From contig WPIO01000205.1 in assembly GCA_009760855.2 (NCBI GenBank), positions 118,501-182,500 of the forward strand: a stretch of DNA of 64,000 nucleotides, written 5' to 3'. The position numbers were made by a program, and so were the translations under genes. Every line of letters begins with the position of its first letter. Position 1 is the first letter of the stretch. Origin of the DNA: Cristatella mucedo (lineage: Eukaryota > Bryozoa > Phylactolaemata > Cristatellidae). Shown in pieces: positions 1 through 10,614 of this stretch. Below the pieces are notes generated by a model. It was not told the origin of the DNA. It made no database searches and saw only the letters and a program-made list of their open reading frames with translations.

Positions 1-888
1 GTTCTTCTTAGCCCTCCATGCGGCAGCACTAGCCAGCCAGCTAGCCGTCTGCTCTACCTTTCCTTCTGGCACGAAACTGCAGTCGGCAGCAACCACTCGT
101 ACGCCCGCTTCAAGAGCAATGTAAGCTTCCCAACACCTCCCAACCAATCTGCATGGCTTCTGAGAAGCTTCTGACGACTTTCGTTATAAGTGCAAGTTGC
201 CAAAGCAGTAGGATCACAGTAATGCTGGGTGGCATGAAAAAACCACGAGGAGGTAATCCAGTCAGTGACCAAATAGTCACTCGGTCACTCGGACGCCGAC
301 CGAAGCAGGTCACTCCAACCCCAGCTTTCGAGCAAGGCCTCGAGAGCTGGCTTGTCGAAAAGCACTCAGGCATTCATCATGCAGCATACAATGCCCAGCT
401 TACTGAGCCTGCACGCGAACACACACACGGGCATTGTATTTTTTTTCTGCTCGTAAGCCACACGGAAAGGTGAGGCTGAACCTTTTATCCTGCAGGCTGG
501 TCGGCGGGTCGAAGCTCAGCAGTCGCCATTTGAGCAAAGCAAACAGGAAGCACCCAGTAGCAGCACCCAGTAGCAGTAGCAGCAGCAGTAGCAGTCGAGC
601 CGGTGGAAGTGGGCTGCGGCAGGCAGCGGAGCGCGCGAGACATGTCGAGTCTCAGTAGGGGGCCATAGACAGGATCGGGTCGGGGCTAGGATAAACCTTG
701 ACATTGCCAAAGGCAGCCAACCATAGAGGGGCTGTGAGACGGCATTTCGGCTAGCTTAGCTGTCCGGTAAGGCTTCTTAGTTAGCTGGGGTGGGGCGGTG
801 AGACGAGGAGGTCACTCTTCTGAGTGGCTGCGCCGCCGGCCCTGCCTCGGCACCCTCGGATTTACGCCTAGGGTAAAAAAAAATGAAA
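1..888. other. No gene recognised
   Basis: Mixed intergenic DNA with short CAG/GCA runs (560-595). Open frames here are short and uncharacteristic. Confidence 0.5.
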
Positions 889-1066
889 TGTTAGCTGATT
901 TAGCAGCCTCGTTTCTATAGCAGCAGAAGAGCCTTAACAGCTATAACCACCGCTTGCCATTGGCAATAAAGGATCGGCCCGCAGCAGCACTCGAACCTGC
1001 GATATAGGTCGTGAAGAGCCAGCACCAGCACCTCCTGGGCGATCACGTGCCACACGAGTTATGAGG
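889..1066 (-). mobile_element. SINE-1, diverged copy
   Basis: AGAAGAGCCTTAACAGCTAT and ACCACCGCTTG match the SINE-1 body; the tRNA-like head is eroded. Confidence 0.6.
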
Positions 1067-1231
1067 CTACCTTTTCTCGACGCAGGTCGTGGAGTGTGAG
1101 TCATGCAGTAGTCGAGTCATGATTGCCCTCTTGCGGTGAGAAGTCTCTTGTGCTGTGCTGCTATATATATTCCAATTCTTGCCGACCAAGAATTTGAATA
1201 TATATAGCAGCACACCAAAGAGCAGCATATC

Positions 1232-1436
1232 GAGTGACTTCAAGGTTCTGACACTCACTTTTAGATCCCTTCATTCTCTTGCTCCTGCCTACCTATCTGA
1301 AAAACTTCTAGTCAGACTAGGCATCGTATCATGCATGCTCTTCTGAAGCAAGTCGTTTAGCTGTGCCTCGAACCGTCTTCCAATCCTTTGGAGACAGCTT
1401 TGGAGACAGCTTTGGAGACAGCTTTGGAGACATTCA
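1232..1436 (+). mobile_element. L2-A fragment, left part, split by L2-B
   Basis: Matches the ORF2 segment DFKVLTLTFRSLHSLAPAYLSE. It contains a local quadruplication of CTTTGGAGACAG at about 1385-1430 and breaks at the L2-B insertion that follows; the right part resumes at 1857. Confidence 0.75.
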
Positions 1437-1856
1437 GTTTTGCAATGTTATGCAATGTATCTCCGTGTGTAACTCCCAAAGCCATAAAGACTGTGTGGAT
1501 GTTATGCGGGAGAGTTGTGTATAGCGCACTCACAGCCTAAGCGGCTTTCGGTACGCATTCGGTAGCCAACAGACTTCGTCTCACGCAACAAAGAGAAACT
1601 GGGAAGCATAGCAGAGTCAGGAGAGCAGCTGAGGTAGTGAGTAGCATAGACGTAGCAGCTCAGGACTACTGAAAAGGACGAGTCATAGTCGGCAGCAGCA
1701 GAATAGTAGTCGTTTCGTAAGAATTGCGGAAGCGAGTTGCACAGTCCAGGAACTGCAGAGCTAAAGCTTCTGTCGCCAACGATCTTTAAGCGGAGGAACA
1801 GCTAATTGATTGCCCTGAGACAGGACCTGGGTGCACGAAGAAGCTGAAACTGGTTA
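1437..1856 (-). mobile_element. L2-B copy inserted in an L2-A copy
   Basis: Minus-strand L2-B 3' end, starting with the (TAATG) tail and ATCTCCGTGTGTAACTC, then the degraded C-terminal ORF2. It splits an older plus-strand L2-A. Confidence 0.8.
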
Positions 1857-2048
1857 CTCGAAAAGCTTGGTACTCCCTCCCGACTGAAGTCGTGGCATCC
1901 TTTAACTTAAAGATGTTTAAAAAGTAGCAAAAACGCAACAGCTATTCGAAGTATTAGCTGGACCCCCCACGAGAACTGTCCTTCACGTGCTCAAGCGTGC
2001 CGACACCGTGTAAAATGCTGCACCGACACCGTGTAAAATGGTGTGTGG
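1857..2048 (+). mobile_element. L2-A fragment, right part
   Basis: Resumes at TGGTACTCCCTCCCGACTG and ends in the GTGCTGACACTGTG region; heavily decayed, with a repeated CACCGACACCGTGTAAAATG. Confidence 0.65.
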
Positions 2049-2085
2049 CTTTGTGGAGTTACAGATGGAGATACATTATATTATA
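2049..2085 (+). mobile_element. L2-B 3' terminus only
   Basis: GGAGTTACAGATGGAGATAC followed by ATTATATTATA, the L2-B end, joined directly to the L2-A fragment. Confidence 0.6.
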
Positions 2086-2570
2086 ACATATATAGCCAGT
2101 GGATATGCCTTCATTATTATTACTATCATGTAAATTAGGCTGCTGCTGGTCCTTGAACTTTCACTCATGAGATTTTACAAAAACTTGCTTGCACACATTC
2201 ACATTAGACCGGCCTCGGTCTAGGCACATGACGTCAGAAAATGCATCTGCAGCCTGGTACACGAGGTCCACATACTCACAGGACTGTATATTTAGATTCG
2301 GGGGCTGGTGCCTTCTGGCAGAACTGTGGGCTTCTACTCACAGCAGCTGATCTTTAGAGCTAAGACACTTTAGCCAAGCCATTTGCTGTAGACACTGTAA
2401 TGTTTTGGAACATTTAAGCATGTTTCAGAAATCTCATGTTACGAAAAGGGGTAGCCAAGAACTGCTTATAATTTCCAGCATCTACTTTTTAGTCTTATGT
2501 GGTAATTTCAAGCCAGTCAGCAAAGAAGAAGGTTCTTTGCTGACTAGCACTTAAATGTAAATGTAAATGT
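2086..2570. other. No gene recognised
   Basis: AT-rich unique sequence between retroelement fragments; nothing recognisable. Confidence 0.5.
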
Positions 2571-2657
2571 AAAAGCAAATGTAAAGCGCCTAGAAAGAGA
2601 TTAAGTTCTCTGAGGGCGCTTTATCAAGTGTATTATTATTAGTATTATTATTATTAT
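2571..2657 (+). mobile_element. L2-A 3' tail fragment
   Basis: Only the last ~85 bases (AAAGCGCCTAGAAAGAGATT ... (ATT)n), preceded by a short AAATGT tandem run. Confidence 0.82.
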
Positions 2658-2768
2658 AACCAGTGTGTATCGGGGTGTACAAGTACAGTCGCGTCTACAC
2701 TGTGAGTCTCCCTTCCTTCCGACTACTTCTGCCCTACTCGAGTCTCCCGTGAATAAGTCAACGTCATC

Positions 2769-3435
2769 ACAATAATAATAATAATAATAATAATGCACTT
2801 GATAAAGCGCCCTCAAAGAACTCAATCTCTTTCTAGGCACTTTACATTTGCTGCAAAGGCAAATGCAATTGAATGGTGATTAATACCCTGCTTGATAAAC
2901 AAACAACATGAATAACATGGTTAGGGATGACATGCCCAGGGTCAGCATGCAAATGTGGTTAGTGGCAGCATGCACAGTGTCAGCACGCATAACCACATGA
3001 AGAACAAATCACAAGGACCCACTAAATGCTGTCCTAAAGAGGTGTGCTTTTAAGTTCTTTTTAAATGTGGTCAAGTCAGGAGATGTTCTGACACAAGTCG
3101 GGAGGGAGTTCCAGGCTTTGGGGGCATACGAACTAAATGCATGGTATCCAAAAGATTTTAGATTTGTACGAGGTATTGGTAGGCTGTTGAATTCCGAAAA
3201 TCTGGTGGTACGATGCTAGGCCTGGTGGGAGAGTAGATCTGAGAGATGGGGTGGAGCCAAAAAATGAAGTGACCTACAGGTGAGAGACAAAACCTTGAAG
3301 TAAATCGATTACTTGACTGGTAGCCAGTGCAGGTAGGCGAGAAGTGGTTTGATGTGGCAACTGCGACACTCACGACAGACAAGCCTAGCTGTGGAGTTTT
3401 GCACCTACTGCAATCGCCTGATCGCACATTACGAC
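2769..3435 (-). mobile_element. L2-A copy, 3' 670 bp
   Basis: Begins with (ATT)n (read on the minus strand) and the terminal hairpin, then degraded ORF2 C-terminus. Homology fades at about 3435. It faces a plus-strand L2-A tail at 2571-2657. Confidence 0.87.
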
Positions 3436-3880
3436 TGGCGACGGTCCAAGACTTCGTGCAGACCTTACGAAGATTCAGAAGTTAAACTTAGTCTACTTCT
3501 TGACCAGGACTCGGGCCTAAGACTTAGCAATCACAGGCATTGTCAAGGGTGAGCCTTCTTAATTGCTTGAAAAGTATGGTGGATGACTTGACCGCCAAAA
3601 TCTTCGAAGGGGTCCAGGATAGTTCCAGTTTATGGGACACTGCTAGCTAGCTCTTCATGTGTGAATCGAATTTTGAGGTGGCTGGCGATAAAGGTAGTCG
3701 TAGAAGGTTAAAATGGACAGGTCGGTGCAGTTCGCATAAGGCCATTTCTAACCTCTCTTACAAAAGCAATGTTTTATCAAGATCACTTAGAGGGGTGAAG
3801 CAGCTAGGAATGAAGACTTGGACGAAAACTGACCGTGTAAATTTCCGCTATAGAGAAAGACAGAGACAGACGCGGTACCA

Positions 3881-4073
3881 AAGCAGGACAGAAGCAGGGC
3901 AGCAGGACCGAAGCAGGACAGAAACAGAACAGAAGCAGGACAGAAGCAGGACAGAAGCAGGACAGAAGCAGGACAGAAGCAGGACAGAAGCAGGACAGAA
4001 GCAGGACAGAAGCAGGACAGAAGCAGGACAGAAGCAGGACAGAAGCATGACAGATGCAGGAAAGAAGCAGGAC
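3881..4073. repeat. 11-bp minisatellite (ACAGAAGCAGG)n
   Basis: About 17 units, nearly perfect in the centre and degenerate at the ends. Open frames through it are artefacts. Confidence 0.9.
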
Positions 4074-5429
4074 TCGCCGCGAAAACGCCCCTTAAGCTTT
4101 GCACGAGCTTCTTGCAATACTTCTGCTCCTGCTTTCGGCAATTGCTGCACGCGTCAAAGGCAGGCGCCGGAGGGGCAGAGAATTTGAGGTAAGCAGTCAG
4201 GCGAAAGCCAAGACAAGACACCGAGCTCTCTACACAGCACGTCTGCTCCCGTACCCGGCCCCCTCCCCGTAGGCCAGTGGGAACTAGTGCATCGCTACCG
4301 GCAGTGCTAGTCGTAACGCTAGTCGCGTAACGCTAGTCGCGCGGGCCGCTGGGCGCTCGCGGCGGCCGGCGGCGCGGGCGCGCGGGGCTGCTGTACGTAG
4401 TGGCCGCCGGCCGCTCGCCACCCCCCCCCCCCCACCCAGCCAATTCGCGGCGGCGGTCCCCACACCCTCGCGTCGATGGAAACGAGCAGCCGACGCTTGC
4501 GTTCGCGCGAGCAGTGGCGGCCCAGCGAGGGTCTCACCGGCTTGACGCTGCCGCCGTCTAACGGAGCCGACGGTCACAGCTCAGATGGTCGTAAATCACG
4601 GATCAGCAGCCGCTGCATTATGCAGACCGGAGCCCATAGTACGGACCTACCAGCGGTAGCCTAGCTTGGCGACAGCCCACGGGTCACGTGGTGGCTATCG
4701 CCTTCCTATCCTCGGCGCCGTGGTCCACCCACACCTCTGACGAAGACGCAGCATTTCCCGGAGACTGTTTCTGCACTCGCGTTCCTCCAGAGAAGGCGAT
4801 TCGCTGCGACGTCAGCGTAACCCTTGCTAGTTCATGTGGCGGCACAGCGCGTGCAGTGTTTTACAGACCTGACAATAGTCGGGCGCGCAGCAAAACTGGC
4901 TAGAGATGGCAAGACGCCCGAAATTCCTCAAGAGAGCGACTAATAGCGATGTCGAAACGCTCAGAGAATAGCCAGAGTTATGAAACTGTGCACGTCCTGA
5001 TTAGGGGGAACAGAGACACTCTCTTGTATAGCGCCACTGTAAGCTGACTTTCTCCTGTTCGCTTTCTTTGCCTGTGCCCGATTGAGGTAGTGTCGGTAAT
5101 CTGGGGTCCTACTAACCGTCGGCCACGAGTCTTTTGTGTGCTTTTGCATGATTGTTTTAGCGAGATTAATGTACGCTTTTGCAGGCACGCCTAAGCGTGC
5201 AAAAGAAACATAAGACGGTATATACAAACACGGCAAAAGACAGCTGCAACGACGCCACTCACATTCCCCGAGTCCAGGACACCAGCAATGGCAATAAGGT
5301 CCTTACAAAGTCTAGAATCTGAACATTAGTTCTGTGCTACGCGTCCTTTTAAAAATAAACTTCGAACCTTTTTGCATATCCGCCTCTCCCATGTATGTCA
5401 TTCCATTTCTTAACGATCTATCCTCCTCG
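4074..5429. other. Gene-free stretch with a GC-rich block
   Basis: 4310-4560 is CpG-dense with a C13 run, like an orphan CpG island; open frames on both strands follow from composition. I see no splice-linked coding exon and nothing recognisable in 4600-5429. Confidence 0.4.
4306..4344. repeat. Short CpG-rich tandem (GTAACGCTAGTCGC)
   Basis: The unit CGCTAGTCG occurs three times in 39 bp at the head of a GC-rich block (4310-4560) with many CpG. Confidence 0.75.
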
Positions 5430-5712
5430 TGCCCCTCTTGCCCCTCCACCTGCCCTTTCACCTGCCCCCTCTCCACCTGCCCCCTCTCCACCTGCCCCCT
5501 CTCCACCTGCCCCCTCTCCACCTGCCCCCCTTCACCTGCCCCCTCCACCTGCCCTTTCACCTGCCCCCTCCACCTGCCCCTTCACCTGCCTCCTTCACCT
5601 GCCCCCTTCACCTGCCCCCTCTCCACCTGCCCCCTTTCCACCCGCCCCCTTTCCACCCGCCCCCTTTCCACCTGCCCCTTCACCTGCCCCCTTCACCTGC
5701 CCCTCTCCCCCA
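5430..5712. repeat. Pyrimidine minisatellite (CACCTGCCCCCTCTC)n
   Basis: A 9-15 bp unit repeated about 20 times with two main lengths. One strand is almost pure pyrimidine, so it may form triplex DNA. Confidence 0.9.
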
Positions 5713-7544
5713 ACAGCCACTACGACTGAAGATGCTGAACAGCGTATTGGTTAATAGAAGCAGTAATGTGGTTAAACACGGCCTAGAAGTTCTAACTCAA
5801 TTCTCGGAGCCAAAATTTGACATCAGGAGCGAAAAACAGTATTTAACTTGTACGATCGCGTCGAAAAGACTATCTCATTCTTTGAAGATACACCTCATAC
5901 TACAGGCCTGCACGTACTCAAGCATAAGCCAAATTGGTGCCGCATGGTGCTGCGAACGCCCCGCCCCGCCCCGCCCGAGCTGTAGCTGTAGGGCCGAAGC
6001 CCCTTGAGAAGGATGACAGACTCGTGCAGTCTGCTATGAAAGGCTGGCTCAGACAAGTCAACATTCAGCCTCCTTCACATAAGCTACGCCTCTGCCCCCC
6101 CCCCAGTGGACTGTTGACTGCTCAAAATGAGTAAGCATTTGCGCTCAAAAAAAAGCTCGATGCATAGCTGCTGCTATACATTTCACCTCATAACTGTTTG
6201 TTCAGTTTGAGCACAAGGGGCCGTCATTGGACAAGCCGCCCCCCAATAGGTGTATAGTGAGACTAGTAGTAGCTCAACGCAGCGCTCAGTAACGATCACA
6301 AGCTCACGCCCTGCTGCGTGTAGCGCTCCTCTGCACGCGCTTCAATATTGTATGAGTGCACACCGAGTAACACGCGCTTCTTCGTCGTCATTTTTAAAAT
6401 TTGTAAAACGATTTTTTAATTAAATTAATTATTATCATTAGTATATAATCATTATTATTAATTGTATTAGTTAATTTAAAATAAATTAAATTTAAGACCG
6501 TTGTCTTCTCTGAGTGTTTCCCAGCAATGGTATTCGGTATTTCGAAAATTCTACAGCTTAGCCAGAAAGGCTCCGACCATGATGAAATTTGAAACGTAAG
6601 TTAGGCTCAGCTGTCTTTACAGATTATATGCCTATCATGGACTTTGGGTTTTGTAAGTGTAACTATAAGTATCCTTATATTTTTAACTTTAAACTTTTGA
6701 TGTATTCCGATTTCGATCTTTCAAATTATTTCTATTTCCTTTTATAGGTACTGAAACCTATGCAACCAAGTGTCCTGCCTCTTTTGAGGGCTTTGGTATG
6801 TTTCCGCAGTTCATTGTATTTAATCTAAGGATTTTGCAAAATAGCCACATTTGAGTGAAGATCGGTGAATAACGTAACATTGAGTATTACAGGCCATCAG
6901 AAGGTCATGATTGCACCTATAGTTATATGAAAAGATAGCTTACATTACCCTTGCTGTTTGTGCTAATTTGCATGCCGATCGTTGCGTTAGTCTGAGAAAT
7001 ATCCATAAATGTGCTGTTATTTAAGCTAAATAAAATAGGGTATATGATCTCCTCACCCTCTTGAGCTACCCCAGATTCAGTCAGATCAACCAAATATAAG
7101 TACTTTGGAAACTAAGGTGCGTAATTTACTGAATACATCGATGGTAACATAGGAGACATGTGAGCCGGTTCATCCTTGGGGTGCTGAGGAGGATCAAAAC
7201 TTGAGCAGTCACCCAGTACAGGGAGCACATACATTTTTAGGTGCTTGGTGCACTCTGCAGCACTCAACTGATAAAGAAATGCTTGGCTAAACTTCTAGCA
7301 AACGATGGCGGTAGCCGACCGTACATACCGAAGTTGTAACCAGCTTTAGTCACAGCAGCCATTATGTGTAGCGAACAAAAGAGAATACAAATGATATACA
7401 CACATCACATTCTGGCCTCCAAACACCAAACGCTACTAGCATGTCTCGTATACGGAAGCCTATACAGCTACAACCTATTTATAGCTTGTCTGTTTGTTGT
7501 TTGGCCGTAGCCCAAAAGAAATTCCGCGTCTAGGGACATCTAGG
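5713..7544. other. No gene recognised; AT-rich core
   Basis: 5935-5990 has GCCCCGCC repeats; 6390-6500 is strongly AT-rich (TTAAT-type). No coding or repeat signal identified. Confidence 0.5.
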
Positions 7545-7586
7545 TGCTTAGCCATCACATCCGATCCCTATCTAAGATTTGGAACT
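7545..7586 (+). mobile_element. L2-B fragment joined to L2-A
   Basis: GCCATCACATCCGATCCCTA and the following 20 bases match L2-B ORF2 at about 61262-61305, then the sequence switches abruptly to L2-A. Confidence 0.6.
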
Positions 7587-7935
7587 GCCCAAAGCCTGGA
7601 ACTCACTCCCGACTGAAGTCACGACATCCTCAGACTTGATGACATTTAAAAAGAAGCTAGAAACGCATCTAGGTATCACAATATTTAGTGAATTCCTGCT
7701 ATTCGCCCGTGGTTTGTATATGTGTGCTGACACTGTGCTTGCTGCCACTAACCATATTTGCATGCTGGCCCTGTAACTTTAACTTTAACTACGCTATGAT
7801 TGTTGACATTGATACCTCTACCACTAACCATTCGATCATGGTCCCTTTGCAGCATATGAAAAGTACCTATCAAGAAATTGAGTTCTCTGAGGACGCTATA
7901 CACTGGTATTATTATTGTTCACTCCCCTATTAGCC
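7587..7935 (+). mobile_element. L2-A 3' end, old copy
   Basis: Matches AAGCCTGGAACTCACTCCCG through to the terminal hairpin region and TTATTATTG. Several indels; the frame is not maintained. Confidence 0.8.
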
Positions 7936-9260
7936 GCGCCTCCTGCTCATTCATCTCCCTCTCTTGCTCAGAGGCGAAGTGCTGCATCCACTGCAGAGCT
8001 GCCATCGCGCTCAGGCAATGGCGAAGTGCTGCATCCACTGCAGAGCTGCCATCGAGCCCAGGCAATTTTTTGCAGTGATTGCTCAGTATTTCTCCAGCTT
8101 ACCAGTAGGGGGAGGTTTTAGTAACTGCATAGAGTTTTAGTAACTGCATGTAGGAGCTCGTTCAAGAGGAGGCGGCCCGACGAAGATGACCGATACCCCC
8201 CCCCCCACAAGCGATCTGCAGTGTTGACGACGGCGGCTGTATTGTATCGTACGAAGGCAACGCAAGCGAGCGAGCATACGTACGGATGTTGAAGCCGTCG
8301 TGGAAGCAGCTCCGGAACTCGCGCAGAGAAGAGAAAGAGACCGAGAGGGAGAGGGTGGGGATGGCGTCCACACAGGCCGACGACGCACAGGCAGGAAGTT
8401 TTTCGCTGCACGACTAGCAGGTCACGCGACCACAGCCAACTCGTTCCAATTAAATCCAGCTTAGTTAGCCGATGCCGCCCAGCAGCAGAGTCTAATGAGG
8501 CCGTACTCACTCCGCCCGGCCAACGGGCGGAGTGATGTGAGTCCGCCTGGGATGGAACAGCATTGTGGGTGTGGCCGCGCCCACAATGCTCTTTCCCGGC
8601 CAGCTTTGTTCCTAAGGTCACTACAAACACGAAGAAGCGCAGTTTTCGTCAAATTTCTGCCTCGAAGTCGCGAAAAAGATTTGATGAATGTATGTAATTG
8701 TTCAGTTGCTGGGCCGCCGGTCATTTCGTGTCTTGATTAATCTTGGATTAGGATGTTAGAAGGGAGACTAAACATAATTTACCTAAACTCTCGTGATCTA
8801 GAGTGGGCTCCTCAGTGAGTGGACCGACAGTTGCCGTTTTCAGGAGGAAATGGACTTCGCCGGTAGCCAGGAACGAATTTACCGTCTTTGTAATGACGGG
8901 CAGCTGAAGGCCTATGCATCTCGTAAGGAGAGGTGCTAGGGCAGGATTTAAAAGACTGGTGGCCTTTTTAGGCCTATCAGATGAGTTTTCCGACGAGTTC
9001 AGTAGAGACAGGCATTGAAGGAGGAGGCGGAGGAACTAGAAGAACAGATCGCCGCGGGCTTGCAGTCCGCCAGGGGCGTGCGTCACGTGACTGCGGCAAT
9101 TGCGGGATCGAGTCGCTTATTCGTACTAAGTATAATTAAGAAAGTACTAAGAATTCGGAGAAACGCTCAGCTAAGTCACTGCGGGGGTCATTGAGCAGTA
9201 CGCTTGCTTGAGTGCGTTTAAGAAGATGGTACATAGTGGATGGCGGATGGTATATAGTGG
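7936..9260. other. No gene recognised
   Basis: Contains a direct repeat at 7970-8050 (GAAGTGCTGCATCCACTGCA twice, 54 bp apart) and the paired hairpins at 8507-8590. A 170-codon minus-strand open frame (8118-8630) looks like a composition artefact. Confidence 0.45.
8507..8590. repeat. Two adjacent inverted repeats
   Basis: TCACTCCGCCCG (8507-8518) pairs with 8524-8535 over a 5-base loop, and AGCATTGTGGG (8559-8569) pairs with 8580-8590 over a 10-base loop. Both are perfect. The region is GC-rich and without a recognised gene. Confidence 0.8.
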
Positions 9261-9287
9261 TATATATATATATATATATATATATAT
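9261..9287. repeat. (TA)n microsatellite
   Basis: 27 bases of TA flanked by repeated GGTATATAGTGG. Confidence 0.9.
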
Positions 9288-9317
9288 GGTATATAGTGGT
9301 ATATAGTGGACATTACA

Positions 9318-9352
9318 ATTTTAGTGGAATTGATCCGCAATTCCACTAAAAT
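9318..9352. repeat. Perfect 15-bp palindrome with 5-bp loop
   Basis: ATTTTAGTGGAATTG and its exact reverse complement are separated by ATCCG. It sits directly before a block that recurs 520 bp downstream. Could form a cruciform or RNA hairpin. Confidence 0.9.
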
Positions 9353-9446
9353 GGAGCCTGACCGCTGTCGCTCTCTCGGAGTTAAAGGTTAAGAGAAAAG
9401 GTCAGCCGGTCGACGCTCCTGGAGGCGTAGTGCGAGCTGCGCTAAG
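9353..9446 (+). repeat. 94-bp direct repeat, copy 1
   Basis: GGAGCCTGACCGCTGTCGCT through GAGCTGCGCTAAGCACGC, about 88% identical by eye to 9874-9970. Confidence 0.85.
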
Positions 9447-9860
9447 CACGCAATTCCACCACCACATTCCTACAAAATTTGGACTCGGCTTAACTGAAAT
9501 GGTTTGAAGTGACCTAGAACGCTCTTCAATTCAAAATGGTTGAACGCTGAGTCCCGACTTGTTGGCTGCCTTCTGGAGACTAAGTTTAGTGTTCCGTGCT
9601 CGTTTCACGTCAGCCGTAAAGCGGAGAGCGTCGCGTGGTGGACTGACTGACCTGTCGATTAGTAACGGGTAAAGACAGCAATGCTCCGCGGTTATTATCG
9701 AGATGAGCGCGACAGCTGAACCGCGCGCATGAATTACGAGCTTGGACGCTGGATGTGCCCTTCCGGCCGCTTGCGAAATAGCCGCCATAAGCCGAGACCT
9801 GTGAGCAGCACGATTAACGATTGCGTACGAACGGTCGTATCGTATGTCTTACGGCCTGGC

Positions 9861-9970
9861 CAGTATATAAGGCAAGAGCCTGACCGCCGTCGCTCTGTCG
9901 GAGTTACAGGTTAAGAGAAAATGTCAACTGGTCGACGCTCTTGGGGGCGGAGTGCGAGCTGCGCTAAGCA
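9861..9970 (+). promoter_or_regulatory. 94-bp direct repeat, copy 2, with upstream TATATAA
   Basis: GTATATAAGGC at 9861-9871 lies directly before the repeated block (9874-9970). A TATA box followed by a conserved 94-bp leader resembles the U3/R junction of an LTR or a duplicated small-RNA/UTR unit. No gag-pol is seen nearby, so a solo or decayed LTR is the best guess. Confidence 0.35.
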
Positions 9971-10386
9971 CGCAGCGCGAGTCTGTCGGAAGTCTAGTGC
10001 CGTATCAGCCGTCACATCCCGGCAATCGCCAGGGCTTCTTCTAATGTGGTTTCGTCGTTGCAGGATATCGAGAGGAGCGTTCTGTGTCGTGTTCCGGTCC
10101 TGGCGCAATTCGCATGCGTTTTGCCACAATCCGAACTACTGGCGTCGCACGGTCACTCCAAAATGTATCGAGGACGTGGGCGAGGTCGGGTTTGAGTTAG
10201 TAGCGGCGCCGACGAGGTGAGATCGGGAGGTCGGTAGGAAGGTCGAGTAGAAAGTAGAACAGCAGTGGGTGCGAGTCTGCTCCAGAATTCGTCGATATCG
10301 CGACTTCAAATGTTTTGATTCGCGAGTAACTTGGTGTGTCTAAAGAGATGCGTTTTCCGGCGGAAATTAAATGCGAATACGACGAG

Positions 10387-10614
10387 ACGGGAAGGAAGGA
10401 CGCACGACGGGAAGGACGCACGACGGGAAGGACGCACGACGGGAAGGACGCACGACGGGGAGGACGCACGACGGGGAGGACGCACGACGGGGAGGACGCA
10501 CGACGGGGAGGACGCACGACGGGGAGGACGCACGACGGGGAGGACGCACGACGGTGAGGACGCACGACGGGGAGGACGCACGACGGGGAGGACGCACGAC
10601 GGGGAGGACGCACC
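10387..10614. repeat. 16-bp minisatellite (GACGCACGACGGGGAG)n
   Basis: About 14 units; the first few have GGGAAG and the later ones GGGGAG. The array carries CpG in every unit. Confidence 0.92.

Noticed and set aside
8118-8630. 170-codon minus-strand open frame
   Set aside because: GC-rich region open in several frames, no domain, and it crosses two perfect hairpins.
10387-10614. CRISPR-like array
   Set aside because: Units are 16 bp head to tail with no spacers; the host is a eukaryote.
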